Notes under the pieces: generated by a model
Seen by the model: only the letters and a program-made list of their open reading frames with translations
Told to the model about the DNA's origin: nothing
Database searches by the model: none
Assembly: GCA_947625665.1 (NCBI GenBank)
Contig: CANQPF010000008.1
Span: forward strand, 1-35,598
Direction: 5' to 3'
Origin: an uncultured Clostridia bacterium
Lineage (GTDB): Bacteria; Bacillota; Clostridia; TANB77; CAG-508
DNA length: 35,598 bases
Shown: positions 18,969-28,079 of the stretch, one piece after another
Numbering within the stretch: the stretch's first letter is position 1
Layout: the number at the start of each line of letters is the position of its first letter
Program-made: the position numbers and the translations under genes

Positions 18969-19274
18969 ATGAATAATTTGCTTATATTTTTTGCGATACC
19001 ATTTGCAGTAATTGTGATTTCATTAGCATTACAAAAATTGTTAAGATGTCCATTTTTAGTTGCTGCTATTATATTTTCAATATTCTTAGTTGTTGGTTTT
19101 GCAATTTCAAATTTGAATATTGTCATAGCAGGGATTATTTATGCAATTTTATCATTTGTTACAGCCTATTTAACAATGGTTGTTGCTAGATTAAGAAGAG
19201 AGAATAATCAAGAAAATGCAAATAATAACAATAATAATACAAGTACATGTAGTTGCAGATATAATAGAAGATAG
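18969..19274 (+). CDS. Small three-TM membrane protein with Asn-rich/Cys tail, function unknown
   Basis: 101-aa ORF with AAAGGAG upstream; hydrophobic segments; tail ENANNNNNNTSTCSCRYNRR. Confidence 0.6.
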   Translation: MNNLLIFFAIPFAVIVISLALQKLLRCPFLVAAIIFSIFLVVGFAISNLNIVIAGIIYAILSFVTAYLTMVVARLRRENNQENANNNNNNTSTCSCRYNRR

Positions 19275-19351
19275 ATATGAATGTCATCATTGCTATTTAC
19301 TTTTTTGTTAAAATATGGTAAAATAATACGAGTTGAAAAAAGGAGAAAGTA

Positions 19352-20209
19352 ATGTTTGAAGTTATTGAAGATACAATAATAGATGTAATAAAGTTAATAC
19401 CTTTTTTGTTTATTACATATTTAATAATGGAGTATATAGAGCATAAAACAAGTGAAAAAGCAAAAAAAACAATAAAAAAAGCTGGTAAGTGGGGAGCTGT
19501 TTGGGGAAGTTTTTTAGGAATTTTTCCACAATGTGGTTTTTCAGCATCGGCTACAAACTTATATGCGGCAAGAGTTATAACACTTGGTAGTTTAATTTCA
19601 ATTTATTTATCTACTTCTGATGAAATGTTACCAATTTTGATTTCAGAAGCGGTTCCATTAACTGTTATTTTAAAAATTTTATGTATTAAATTAATAATAG
19701 GTATGTTTGCAGGAATTGTTATAGATTTGGTTTTAAGGAAGAGAAATAAAGGAAAAGAAGATGATGAAAAAATAGTTGACCTATGTGAAGAAGAACATTG
19801 TCATTGTGATCATAATGGTATTTTTAAATCAAGTTTAAAACATACATTAAATATTTCTGTATTTATTCTTTTAGTAACATTTGCAATTAATGTAATAATT
19901 TTCTTTATAGGAGAAGAAAGAATATCACAAATTTTATTAAATCAACCTGTATGGGGTCCTATCATTGCAGGAATAATTGGTTTAATACCAAATTGTGCTG
20001 CATCGGTTACATTAACACAAATGTATTTAGAAAATTTGATTTCTGCTTCTACAATGATAGCAGGATTATTAGTTGAAGCGGGAATAGGTTTAGTTGTTCT
20101 ATTTAAAATAAATAAAGGAATAAAAGAAAATATTAAAATTGTAGGTTTATTATATACAATCGGGGTTGTATCAGGAATAATATTAGAATTATTAAATTTT
20201 AAGTTATAA
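19352..20209 (+). CDS. ArsP_2-like putative metal/arsenic efflux permease
   Basis: Duplicated permease half-motifs WGSFLGIFPQCGFSASATNLYAARVITLGSLI and PIIAGIIGLIPNCAASVTLTQMYLENLIS, with a cytosolic CEEEHCHCDH loop. Confidence 0.75.
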   Translation: MFEVIEDTIIDVIKLIPFLFITYLIMEYIEHKTSEKAKKTIKKAGKWGAVWGSFLGIFPQCGFSASATNLYAARVITLGSLISIYLSTSDEMLPILISEAVPLTVILKILCIKLIIGMFAGIVIDLVLRKRNKGKEDDEKIVDLCEEEHCHCDHNGIFKSSLKHTLNISVFILLVTFAINVIIFFIGEERISQILLNQPVWGPIIAGIIGLIPNCAASVTLTQMYLENLISASTMIAGLLVEAGIGLVVLFKINKGIKENIKIVGLLYTIGVVSGIILELLNFKL

Positions 20210-20296
20210 AAGTTTTACCTACTAAACATATCAAAAATCACTAGTGAGTCTAAAAGAATTTGATACCTATGAATTAATAATTTTGTATTAAAAACT

Positions 20297-20325
20297 AAAA
20301 AGAGCATGTATATCATGCTCTTTTT
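20297..20325. terminator. Bidirectional terminator between convergent arsP_2-like and virD4-like genes
   Basis: AAAAAGAGCATG/CATGCTCTTTTT perfect 12-bp stem, 5-nt loop. Confidence 0.85.
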
Positions 20326-20328
20326 GGA

Positions 20329-22653
20329 TTATTTTTTCTTTTTATTAAGATTTGATATTATTGCATCTTCGTTATCAAAAGTGTAATTTGAATCCGTAGT
20401 ATTCATTTTTATTGGATCTATCTCATTATTTTCATCTCTAAAGTTAATATTTTTTAAATTAAATTTTTGAGATTGTATTTCATCATCAGAATCTGAATTA
20501 TACTCTGAATTATTAGAATATCTTTCAAAATCAAAGTTTTTTGCAGGTTGTTTTTCTTTATATTTTGATTCTAAGTAATTGAAGTTGCCAAGTCCAATTG
20601 AAAAACCACCACCTTCACCTAAAATTCTGAAAGCACATTTTTTATCAGTTAATGATGATTGTAATTTACCAGGTTTAAAATATTTAACAAATTCCCATTT
20701 TACAGAACCATATTTTGTATCATATTTCATCTTTTCCATATCCATAGAATTGCTATATGTCCATTCTCTGTGTAATCCAAATTCATTACTCCACCATTCT
20801 AGTTCTTCAATTGTTGCTGAACCAGTAAATATTTTACTTGCACAATTTGATAATATAGTATTTCTATAATTTTCTTTGGCTCCAGGAGTTTCAAGTTGAG
20901 CTAGGTTTTGTGTAGAAATTACTGTTGCAACTCTATATTTTCTATACATTGTGAATAGAGGTTCAGTAGCTTTACCAATAAAGTCTGCAAATTCATCAAT
21001 GTATAAGAAGTTAGGTATACGAGAGGTTGAAGTTCCAGGTCTTCTTAAAACTGCATTTTCCATTGATATTAGGAAGAACAATCCAAATGCTTTGTGAGCA
21101 GATGCTCCTAAATCACCACGCCTTGTGCAGATAAACGTAAGCTCTCCATTTGCTAACATATTATCAAAATTAATATTATTATGCCTATTACATAAAATAG
21201 ATTTTACACCAGGTATTCTTAATAGATTATCTAATTGTGAAGCTGCTGCAAAAATATATTTTTCTATATCAGCTCTACCAGGTGAATTCTTGTAAAAATT
21301 CTTTTCAAAATATGCTATTTGAACTGCATATTTTTTTGCAAGTTTTTCATCATGTGCCATTATTTTACACATTTTTTCAACCAAATCAAAGTTTGTAAAC
21401 ATTTTTAGCATATCATTCATATTTGGAAGAGCACCTTCATTCATACGAGGATACATTTCTTTTAAAAGTATTGCGATGTTTTCAATTGCTCTTATAGAAA
21501 TATCTTCTTTGTAAATTTCTCCTGTTTCTGCATGAGAATCATTGTACATAGCTTTTAGTGCAGAAGATATTGTTATCGCTATTTTTGAAGGATCATCATA
21601 TACAAAAGGATTTAAGCCAATAGATTCTGGACTAGATGGATCTATTAAATTATATTCAAATCCAAAATTAGTACATACATCTGTCATATGCTGAATAACC
21701 TCATTATCAGGAGACAGTAATGTTACACCTAAATCTTTATATAATGTAGTACTTCCAGAAGAGAGTATCATTTTCTTTAAAAATGCTTGTAAAACTGCTT
21801 CTTTACCTGCAAATGGTGAAATCATATTTAAATTGAAATTTTTGTTTAAATATGAATTGTCATAAGGTGCATTTAAAAAGGCTATTTTTGTTTTTAAAGC
21901 TGTGAATCCTAATTCTTTAGAAATATTTGCAAAAAAGCGTTTCTTTTCTATGTCCCTTGCTATAAAAGGTTCAAAAATTAATGAGGTTTTTCCTGTTCCA
22001 GAGCCACCGCATACAAATAGTGAGCGGAATCTAGCATTTTCTGAGAAATTAATTGTAGCTCCTGTTTCATCATTTTTACATACATATATTTCATAAGAAT
22101 ATGCACCATGTCCAGATGTCTTATTAGTTAAGTTAATACCACGATAATCCCAAATAGAACGAGTTAAATCTTTACTATCATTAATACCAAAGAATAACCA
22201 TTTAAATAATGGGAAAATAGTTACTAATGGTAGGTATAAAGATAAACTAGTGAATGCAGGAGCAACTAAATCAGAAAAATTCGTTATTATTTCTACATAG
22301 TTAGGTACTGATATAAATAACATCCAGGCTGCAAAATTCATCCACTGAGTAAACATTGAAACTGCTATAATATATAATCCTATAATATATAAGTAGAACA
22401 TTGAGACTTTTTGCTTTTTAGAAGAAGCAAATTCAGATGGCCCTGAAAATAGGAAAGCAAATATTGGACAAGCCAATGCAAATGTATATTTAACAGGTCC
22501 CCAGTATGAAACTGCTACTCCAGTAAAAATCATCAATAACATTTCCACTATTCTGTCTACTGCTAAGTAGATAGATATTAATGTCAGAATATATGTAGCA
22601 AATGTATTTCTACTTGTATGTAATTTTTTCAAAAATTTATCTATAAAATTCAT
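20329..22653 (-). CDS. VirD4/TraG-like membrane coupling ATPase
   Basis: N-terminal TM helices; Walker A FVCGGSGTGKTSLIFEPF; Walker B IPNFLYIDEFADF; VISTQNLAQLE; C-terminal acidic/Asn-rich tail. Confidence 0.85.
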   Translation of the reverse strand: MNFIDKFLKKLHTSRNTFATYILTLISIYLAVDRIVEMLLMIFTGVAVSYWGPVKYTFALACPIFAFLFSGPSEFASSKKQKVSMFYLYIIGLYIIAVSMFTQWMNFAAWMLFISVPNYVEIITNFSDLVAPAFTSLSLYLPLVTIFPLFKWLFFGINDSKDLTRSIWDYRGINLTNKTSGHGAYSYEIYVCKNDETGATINFSENARFRSLFVCGGSGTGKTSLIFEPFIARDIEKKRFFANISKELGFTALKTKIAFLNAPYDNSYLNKNFNLNMISPFAGKEAVLQAFLKKMILSSGSTTLYKDLGVTLLSPDNEVIQHMTDVCTNFGFEYNLIDPSSPESIGLNPFVYDDPSKIAITISSALKAMYNDSHAETGEIYKEDISIRAIENIAILLKEMYPRMNEGALPNMNDMLKMFTNFDLVEKMCKIMAHDEKLAKKYAVQIAYFEKNFYKNSPGRADIEKYIFAAASQLDNLLRIPGVKSILCNRHNNINFDNMLANGELTFICTRRGDLGASAHKAFGLFFLISMENAVLRRPGTSTSRIPNFLYIDEFADFIGKATEPLFTMYRKYRVATVISTQNLAQLETPGAKENYRNTILSNCASKIFTGSATIEELEWWSNEFGLHREWTYSNSMDMEKMKYDTKYGSVKWEFVKYFKPGKLQSSLTDKKCAFRILGEGGGFSIGLGNFNYLESKYKEKQPAKNFDFERYSNNSEYNSDSDDEIQSQKFNLKNINFRDENNEIDPIKMNTTDSNYTFDNEDAIISNLNKKKK

Positions 22654-22808
22654 AGAAGTTATCCTATCCCTTTCAAATTACAATTCTCTACATATATATT
22701 ATCTAATAAAATAGCGAAAAAAACAAGGGTTTTGAGCAAAAAAATGAATAAAAAATAAATAGATAGAATAAAATAATAAAAGTAAAATTTTTTGAAAAGA
22801 GGATTAAG

Positions 22809-23093
22809 ATGGAAGAAAGGTATTTAAAAGAAATAAATATAGTGGATAAAACAGAAGTAGAAAAAGAAAAGGAACTTATAGATAATATTGCAAAGACGAG
22901 CAGAGAATTGAAGGTTGCAAACAATAATTTTAACTTTGCACAAGAAGAATTGGTGGATTATTACATATATCAGATTAAAGCAAACCAATCTAAATTAGAT
23001 TATTTGATAAAGATGGCTAAACGACAAGGAATTAAAGTAGATATAGGAAAAAAAGAAGAAAAGAAAATGTTGCCAGAACCTAAAATTAGTTAA
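22809..23093 (+). CDS. yaaL: YaaL-like (DUF2508) protein
   Basis: ELKVANNNFNFAQEELVDYYIYQIKANQSKLDYLIKMAKRQGI fits the DUF2508 pattern, and the next gene is bofA-like as in B. subtilis. Confidence 0.8.
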   Translation: MEERYLKEINIVDKTEVEKEKELIDNIAKTSRELKVANNNFNFAQEELVDYYIYQIKANQSKLDYLIKMAKRQGIKVDIGKKEEKKMLPEPKIS

Positions 23094-23195
23094 AAGTAAA
23101 TTATAGTAATAATTGTCCAAAAATGTTCATAAAAATTAATAGAGTATTCGTTACAAAAAAGTACGATATGATTATCATTTTTATGGAGAAAAACT

Positions 23196-23456
23196 ATGGA
23201 TACAAATGTTATCACTTTTTTAGCATGTATATGTTTTTTATTTTTATTTGGGAAAATATTTATTGTGCCAATAAAAAAAATAGCAAAATTAATAATAAAT
23301 TCTTTAGTAGGTGCAGTAGTTATATGGATAATCAATTTAATAGGCGCAGGAATAAATTTTCATATTGGATTGAATTTCTTTACTAGTATTTTAATAGGAT
23401 TACTTGGATTGCCGGGTGCAATGTGTTTAATTATAATAAAATTATTAGTTGGATAA
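23196..23456 (+). CDS. bofA: Pro-sigma-K processing inhibitor BofA family
   Basis: IKKIAKLIINSLVGAVVIWIINLIGAGINFHIGLNFFTSILIGLLGLPGAMCLIIIKLLVG. Confidence 0.85.
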   Translation: MDTNVITFLACICFLFLFGKIFIVPIKKIAKLIINSLVGAVVIWIINLIGAGINFHIGLNFFTSILIGLLGLPGAMCLIIIKLLVG

Positions 23457-23483
23457 AAAATCTTTTTATTTTCGAAAAATATA

Positions 23484-23513
23484 TTGATTTTTTTATAATT
23501 ATTTTGTTATAAT
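23484..23513 (+). promoter_or_regulatory. Promoter of the car operon leader
   Basis: TTGATT, 18-nt spacer, TATAAT. Confidence 0.65.
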
Positions 23514-23560
23514 ACATAACAGTGTAAGAAAAATATAATAATAAATTAAGGAGTAAAGAA

Positions 23561-23653
23561 ATGAAAAAAATTATGGGAGTACAAAATTTAACAGCTATTA
23601 AAAAAATTGCTTTCGTAATTGCTTTTTCATTTTTATTTGTGTTTAAAAAATAA
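23561..23653 (+). CDS. Putative 30-aa leader peptide of the carAB operon
   Basis: AAGGAG about 8 nt before ATG; MKKIMGVQNLTAIKKIAFVIAFSFLFVFKK*; stop codon lies in the 5' arm of the following terminator. Confidence 0.65.
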   Translation: MKKIMGVQNLTAIKKIAFVIAFSFLFVFKK

Positions 23654-23676
23654 GGGCTAGAAGTCCTTATTTTTTT
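23645..23676 (+). terminator. Attenuator-type intrinsic terminator before carA
   Basis: AAAAAATAAGG/CCTTATTTTTT 11-bp stem ending in a T tract, 18 nt upstream of the carA ATG. Confidence 0.75.
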
Positions 23677-23693
23677 ATGTATGGGAGGGAATT

Positions 23694-24782
23694 ATGAAAA
23701 AATTCAACAAAAAAATAGTTTTAGAAGATGGAGAAGAATACTATGGATATGGATTTGGAGCAGATACTGAAAGAATTTGTGAAATCGTGTTTAATACTTC
23801 AATGGTAGGATATCAAGAAATAGTCTCAGATCCGTCTTATACATATCAAATGGTAGTTATGACATATCCACTAATAGGAAATTATGGTATAACAGATGAT
23901 GATTATGAGACTAGACAACCAAGTATTGGAGGAATGATTGTTAGAGAGTATAATGACTTACCAAGTAATTTTAGATATACAAAAACTTTATCAGAATATT
24001 TAGAAGAGAATGGTATTCCAGGAATAGCAGGAGTAGATACAAGAAAAATAACTAGAAGTATAAGAGAAAAAGGAAGTAGAAAAGTTATAATAACAGATGC
24101 AAAGACAAGTAAGCAAAAAGCAATAAAAAAATTAAAAGAATATGAGATTCCGAAAGATGCAGTTTCAAAAGTAAGTTGTAAGAAAAAATGGTATTCTAGA
24201 ACAGCTAATCCGAAATTTAATGTGGTTGCAGTAGATTGTGGAATTAAATTAAATATTGTAAGAAGTTTAAATAAAAGAGGATGTAATGTAACGGTAGTTC
24301 CATATAATACTAGTGCAAAAGAAATTGAAAAGTTGAAACCAGATGGAATATTTCTATCAAATGGACCGGGAAATCCAGAAGATGTAACAGAAGTAATAGA
24401 ATTAGTAAAAAAATTAAGAAGAAAGTATCCAATGTTTGGAATATGTTTAGGACATCAAATGATAAGTTTAGCTTATGGAGCTAAAACATATAAATTAAAA
24501 TTTGGACACAGAGGAGGAAATCATCCAGTAAGAAATATTTTAACTGATAAAATAGAAATAACATCACAAAATCACAGTTATGCAGTTGATGAGAATTCTA
24601 TTAAAAAAACTAAATTAGAAGTAACACATAAAAATATTTTAGATAATACTGTTGAAGGTGTTAGATGTAAAAAAGATAATATTTTTAGTGTACAATATCA
24701 TCCAGAAAGTGCACCAGGACCTCAAGATAGTGGATATCTATTTGATGAATTTTTGAAAATGTTGGAAGGAGGAGAAAAATAA
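23694..24782 (+). CDS. carA: Carbamoyl-phosphate synthase small subunit
   Basis: GIAGVDTRKITRSIREKG; glutaminase motif YPMFGICLGHQMISLAYGA; VQYHPESAPGPQDSGYLFDEF. Confidence 0.97.
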   Translation: MKKFNKKIVLEDGEEYYGYGFGADTERICEIVFNTSMVGYQEIVSDPSYTYQMVVMTYPLIGNYGITDDDYETRQPSIGGMIVREYNDLPSNFRYTKTLSEYLEENGIPGIAGVDTRKITRSIREKGSRKVIITDAKTSKQKAIKKLKEYEIPKDAVSKVSCKKKWYSRTANPKFNVVAVDCGIKLNIVRSLNKRGCNVTVVPYNTSAKEIEKLKPDGIFLSNGPGNPEDVTEVIELVKKLRRKYPMFGICLGHQMISLAYGAKTYKLKFGHRGGNHPVRNILTDKIEITSQNHSYAVDENSIKKTKLEVTHKNILDNTVEGVRCKKDNIFSVQYHPESAPGPQDSGYLFDEFLKMLEGGEK

Positions 24783-24783
24783 A

Positions 24784-27700
24784 ATGCCAAAAAGAAAAGA
24801 TATAAAAACGGTTTTAGTAATAGGTTCAGGACCAATAGTAATTGGACAAGCAGCAGAATTTGATTATGCAGGAACTCAAGCATGTTTAGCATTGAAAGAA
24901 GAAGGTTATAGAGTGATATTAGTAAATTCAAATCCAGCAACAATAATGACAGATACTGCAATTGCAGATAAAGTTTATATGGAGCCACTTTCTATGCAAT
25001 ATGTTGCAAAAATTATAAGATATGAAAGACCAGATGCAATCCTTCCAGGAATAGGAGGTCAGACAGGTTTAAATATTGCAATGCAATTATATAAAAAAGG
25101 TGTACTGCAAGAATGTCAAGTGGAGCTTTTAGGGACTAGTAGTGAAAGTATAGAAATGGCAGAAGATAGAGAAAAATTTAAAGAGCTATGTGAAAGCCTA
25201 GGTGAACCAGTATTAGAATCTATAATAGCTAATAGTATAGAAGAAGGAGTAGAAGCGGCTAAAAAAATAGGTTATCCAGTAGTATTAAGACCAGCATTTA
25301 CTTTAGGTGGTTCAGGAGGAGGGTTTGCTGATAATGAAGAAGAATTAAGATTTATTATGAAAAATGCATTACAGTTATCCCCAGTTAGTCAAGTATTGGT
25401 GGAAAAAAGTATTAAAGGTTATAAAGAAATTGAATATGAAGTTATAAGAGATAAAAATGATACAGCAATTACAGTATGTAATATGGAAAATTTAGATCCT
25501 GTTGGAATACATACAGGAGATTCTATAGTTGTTGCACCAAGTCAGACATTGACTAATAAAGAATATCAGCTATTAAGAGATAGTGCCTTAAAAATAATTA
25601 GGGCATTAAAGATAGAAGGTGGATGTAATGTTCAATTTGCATTAGACCCACATTCATTTAAATATTATTTAATAGAAGTGAATCCGAGAGTTTCACGTTC
25701 TTCAGCTTTAGCTTCTAAAGCAAGTGGATATCCGATAGCTAGAGTTTCTGCGAAAATAGCGGTTGGAATGAGATTAGATGAAATAATGTTAGCAAATACT
25801 CCTGCAAGTTTTGAGCCTGCACTTGATTATGTTGTAAGTAAAATAGCAAGATTTCCTTTTGATAAATTTACACTTTCATCAAATAAGCTTAGTACTCAGA
25901 TGAAAGCAACTGGAGAGACAATGAGTGTTGGAAGAACATTAGAGGAAAGTTTGTTAAAAGCTATACGATCATTAGAAATAGGCGTAAGTCATATTGAGAT
26001 GGAGAAATTTAAAACCTATAGTATAGAAGAAATGATGGAATATATAAAAGATGGTACAGATGATAGAATCTATGCCATTGCAGAGCTTATTAGGAAAAAT
26101 GTTGACTTAGGAATGATTTACAATACAACAAAAATAGATATGTTTTTCTTAGAAAAGATAAAAAATATTATTCGTATGGAAAGAAAATTAGCTGAAAATA
26201 TAGATATAGATACATTAAAAGAAGCTAAAAAAATGGGATTTAGCGATAAATATATTGCTAAAGTTTGGAAAAAGAATGAAGAAGATATATATAAAATAAG
26301 AAAAGAAAAAAATATTAGACCAGTATATAAAATGATAGATACTTGTAGTAGTGAGTTTGAAAGCTACGTACCTTATTTTTATTCAACTTATGAAGAAGAA
26401 AACGAATCTATTGTGAGTAATAAAAAGAAAATTATAGTTTTAGGAGCTGGACCTATAAGAATAGGGCAAGGTGTTGAATTTGACTATTCGACAGTTCATG
26501 CAATTCAAACCATTAAGAAGGCTGGATATGAGGCTATTATAATTAATAATAATCCAGAGACAGTTTCTACAGATTATACAACAAGTGACAAGTTGTATTT
26601 TGAGCCATTAACTGTTGAGGATGTAATGAATATAATTGATTTAGAAAAACCAGAAGGAATAATTGCAGCACTTGGAGGACAAACAGCAATTAACTTGGCA
26701 GTACCTCTTGCAAAATTAGGTGTAAAAATAATTGGTACAGATGTTAAAGCAATAGAAAGAGCAGAAAATAGAGATTCTTTTGAAAAAGTAATGAAAAAGT
26801 TAAAGTTATTACAACCTAGAGGAGAAGCTGTAACTAATATAGACGATGGAATAAAGGTTGCTAAAGAAATAGGGTATCCTGTACTTGTAAGACCTAGTTA
26901 TGTATTAGGTGGACGAGCTATGCAAATAGTTTCTACTGAAAAAGCATTAAAGAAATATTTAAAAACAGCAGTAAATGTAAATAAAAAGCAACCAGTTTTA
27001 GTAGATAAATACATTATAGGAAAAGAATTAGAGGTTGATGCAGTATGTGATGGAAAAGATGTGTTTGTTCCTGGAATTTTAGAGCACGTTGAAAAGACTG
27101 GAATTCATTCAGGGGATAGTATAAGTATTTATCCAACTTTTAGTGTTAGTGAAAAAGCTAAAGAAAAAATATTAGATTATACAATAAAATTAGGACTTGG
27201 AATAGGAATAGTTGGATTATATAATATTCAATTTATAGTTGATAAAAATGAAGATGTATATGTAATAGAAGTTAACCCTAGGTCTTCTAGAACAGTACCA
27301 TTTATTTCAAAATCTACAGGATATTCATTAGCAGATATTGGAACTTTAGTTATGATAGGAAAATCTTTAAAAGATCAAGGAATAATTGAGGTATATCCAA
27401 AAGAAAAGGAAAAATGGTATGTAAAAGCACCAACATTTTCTTTCTCTAAATTGGATGGATTAGATGCATATCTTTCTCCAGAAATGAAATCAACAGGTGA
27501 GGCAATTGGATATGATAAAAAATTGACAAGAGCATTGTATAAAGCACTTCAATCTTCAGGAATGCATCTTGCAAATTATGGAACTTGTTTTGTTACTGTT
27601 GCTGATAAGGATAAAGAAGAAGCTTTGCCTTTGATAAGAAGATTTTATAATTTGGGATTTAATATAGAGGCAACAAAAGGAACAGCTGAATTTTTAAAGA

Positions 27701-27960
27701 ATCATGGTATTAGAACAAGGATTAAAAAGAAAATTAGTGAAGGAAGTACAGAAATACCAGAAGCATTAAGAAAAGGTTATGTGAAATATGTAATAAGTAC
27801 TAGAGATTTAGATTCAATAGATCAAGAGAAAGATGGGGCTATAATAAGAAGAATAGCGGTTGAAAATAACATACCTATTTTTACTGCTTTAGATACAGTA
27901 AGAGTTTTACTTAATGTACTAGAAGAAATAACTATTGGTGTATCTACAATAGATGAATAA
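24784..27960 (+). CDS. carB: Carbamoyl-phosphate synthase large subunit
   Basis: MPKRKDIKTVLVIGSGPIVIGQAAEFDYAGTQACLALKEEG; duplicated ATP-grasp halves; 1058 aa. Confidence 0.98.
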   Translation: MPKRKDIKTVLVIGSGPIVIGQAAEFDYAGTQACLALKEEGYRVILVNSNPATIMTDTAIADKVYMEPLSMQYVAKIIRYERPDAILPGIGGQTGLNIAMQLYKKGVLQECQVELLGTSSESIEMAEDREKFKELCESLGEPVLESIIANSIEEGVEAAKKIGYPVVLRPAFTLGGSGGGFADNEEELRFIMKNALQLSPVSQVLVEKSIKGYKEIEYEVIRDKNDTAITVCNMENLDPVGIHTGDSIVVAPSQTLTNKEYQLLRDSALKIIRALKIEGGCNVQFALDPHSFKYYLIEVNPRVSRSSALASKASGYPIARVSAKIAVGMRLDEIMLANTPASFEPALDYVVSKIARFPFDKFTLSSNKLSTQMKATGETMSVGRTLEESLLKAIRSLEIGVSHIEMEKFKTYSIEEMMEYIKDGTDDRIYAIAELIRKNVDLGMIYNTTKIDMFFLEKIKNIIRMERKLAENIDIDTLKEAKKMGFSDKYIAKVWKKNEEDIYKIRKEKNIRPVYKMIDTCSSEFESYVPYFYSTYEEENESIVSNKKKIIVLGAGPIRIGQGVEFDYSTVHAIQTIKKAGYEAIIINNNPETVSTDYTTSDKLYFEPLTVEDVMNIIDLEKPEGIIAALGGQTAINLAVPLAKLGVKIIGTDVKAIERAENRDSFEKVMKKLKLLQPRGEAVTNIDDGIKVAKEIGYPVLVRPSYVLGGRAMQIVSTEKALKKYLKTAVNVNKKQPVLVDKYIIGKELEVDAVCDGKDVFVPGILEHVEKTGIHSGDSISIYPTFSVSEKAKEKILDYTIKLGLGIGIVGLYNIQFIVDKNEDVYVIEVNPRSSRTVPFISKSTGYSLADIGTLVMIGKSLKDQGIIEVYPKEKEKWYVKAPTFSFSKLDGLDAYLSPEMKSTGEAIGYDKKLTRALYKALQSSGMHLANYGTCFVTVADKDKEEALPLIRRFYNLGFNIEATKGTAEFLKNHGIRTRIKKKISEGSTEIPEALRKGYVKYVISTRDLDSIDQEKDGAIIRRIAVENNIPIFTALDTVRVLLNVLEEITIGVSTIDE

Positions 27961-27973
27961 AAGTATAGAGATT

Positions 27974-28050
27974 AAAAAAAATACAGATAAATAATATAAT
28001 TTTTGAAAGGTAAATATGAAACCTCGAAAAATTATATTATTTATTTGTAT
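27974..28050 (-). terminator. Very long-stem hairpin, probable terminator of the minus-strand LytTR/GHKL operon
   Basis: 24-nt arms ATACAGATAAATAATATAATTTTT / AAAAATTATATTATTTATTTGTAT (one G:T wobble) plus inner AGGT/ACCT; minus-strand tail of eight Ts. Confidence 0.75.
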
Positions 28051-28079
28051 TATTAGGGATTATAACGAATTATAGTCTA

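Noticed and set aside
18866-19126. Minus ORF 18866-19126 and plus ORF 23123-23386
   Set aside because: Both are alternative frames over better candidates (the 101-aa membrane protein and bofA).
20329-22653. A complete integrative conjugative element around the virD4-like gene
   Set aside because: No relaxase, integrase, VirB4 or att-like repeats seen; flanking genes keep a conserved chromosomal order (yaaL-bofA).
23520-23690. T-box, PyrR-binding or arginine-type leader before carA
   Set aside because: No T-box specifier/TGG motif, no PyrR-loop consensus and no Arg codons in the leader peptide; the U-rich ORF plus terminator fits pyrBI-type control better.
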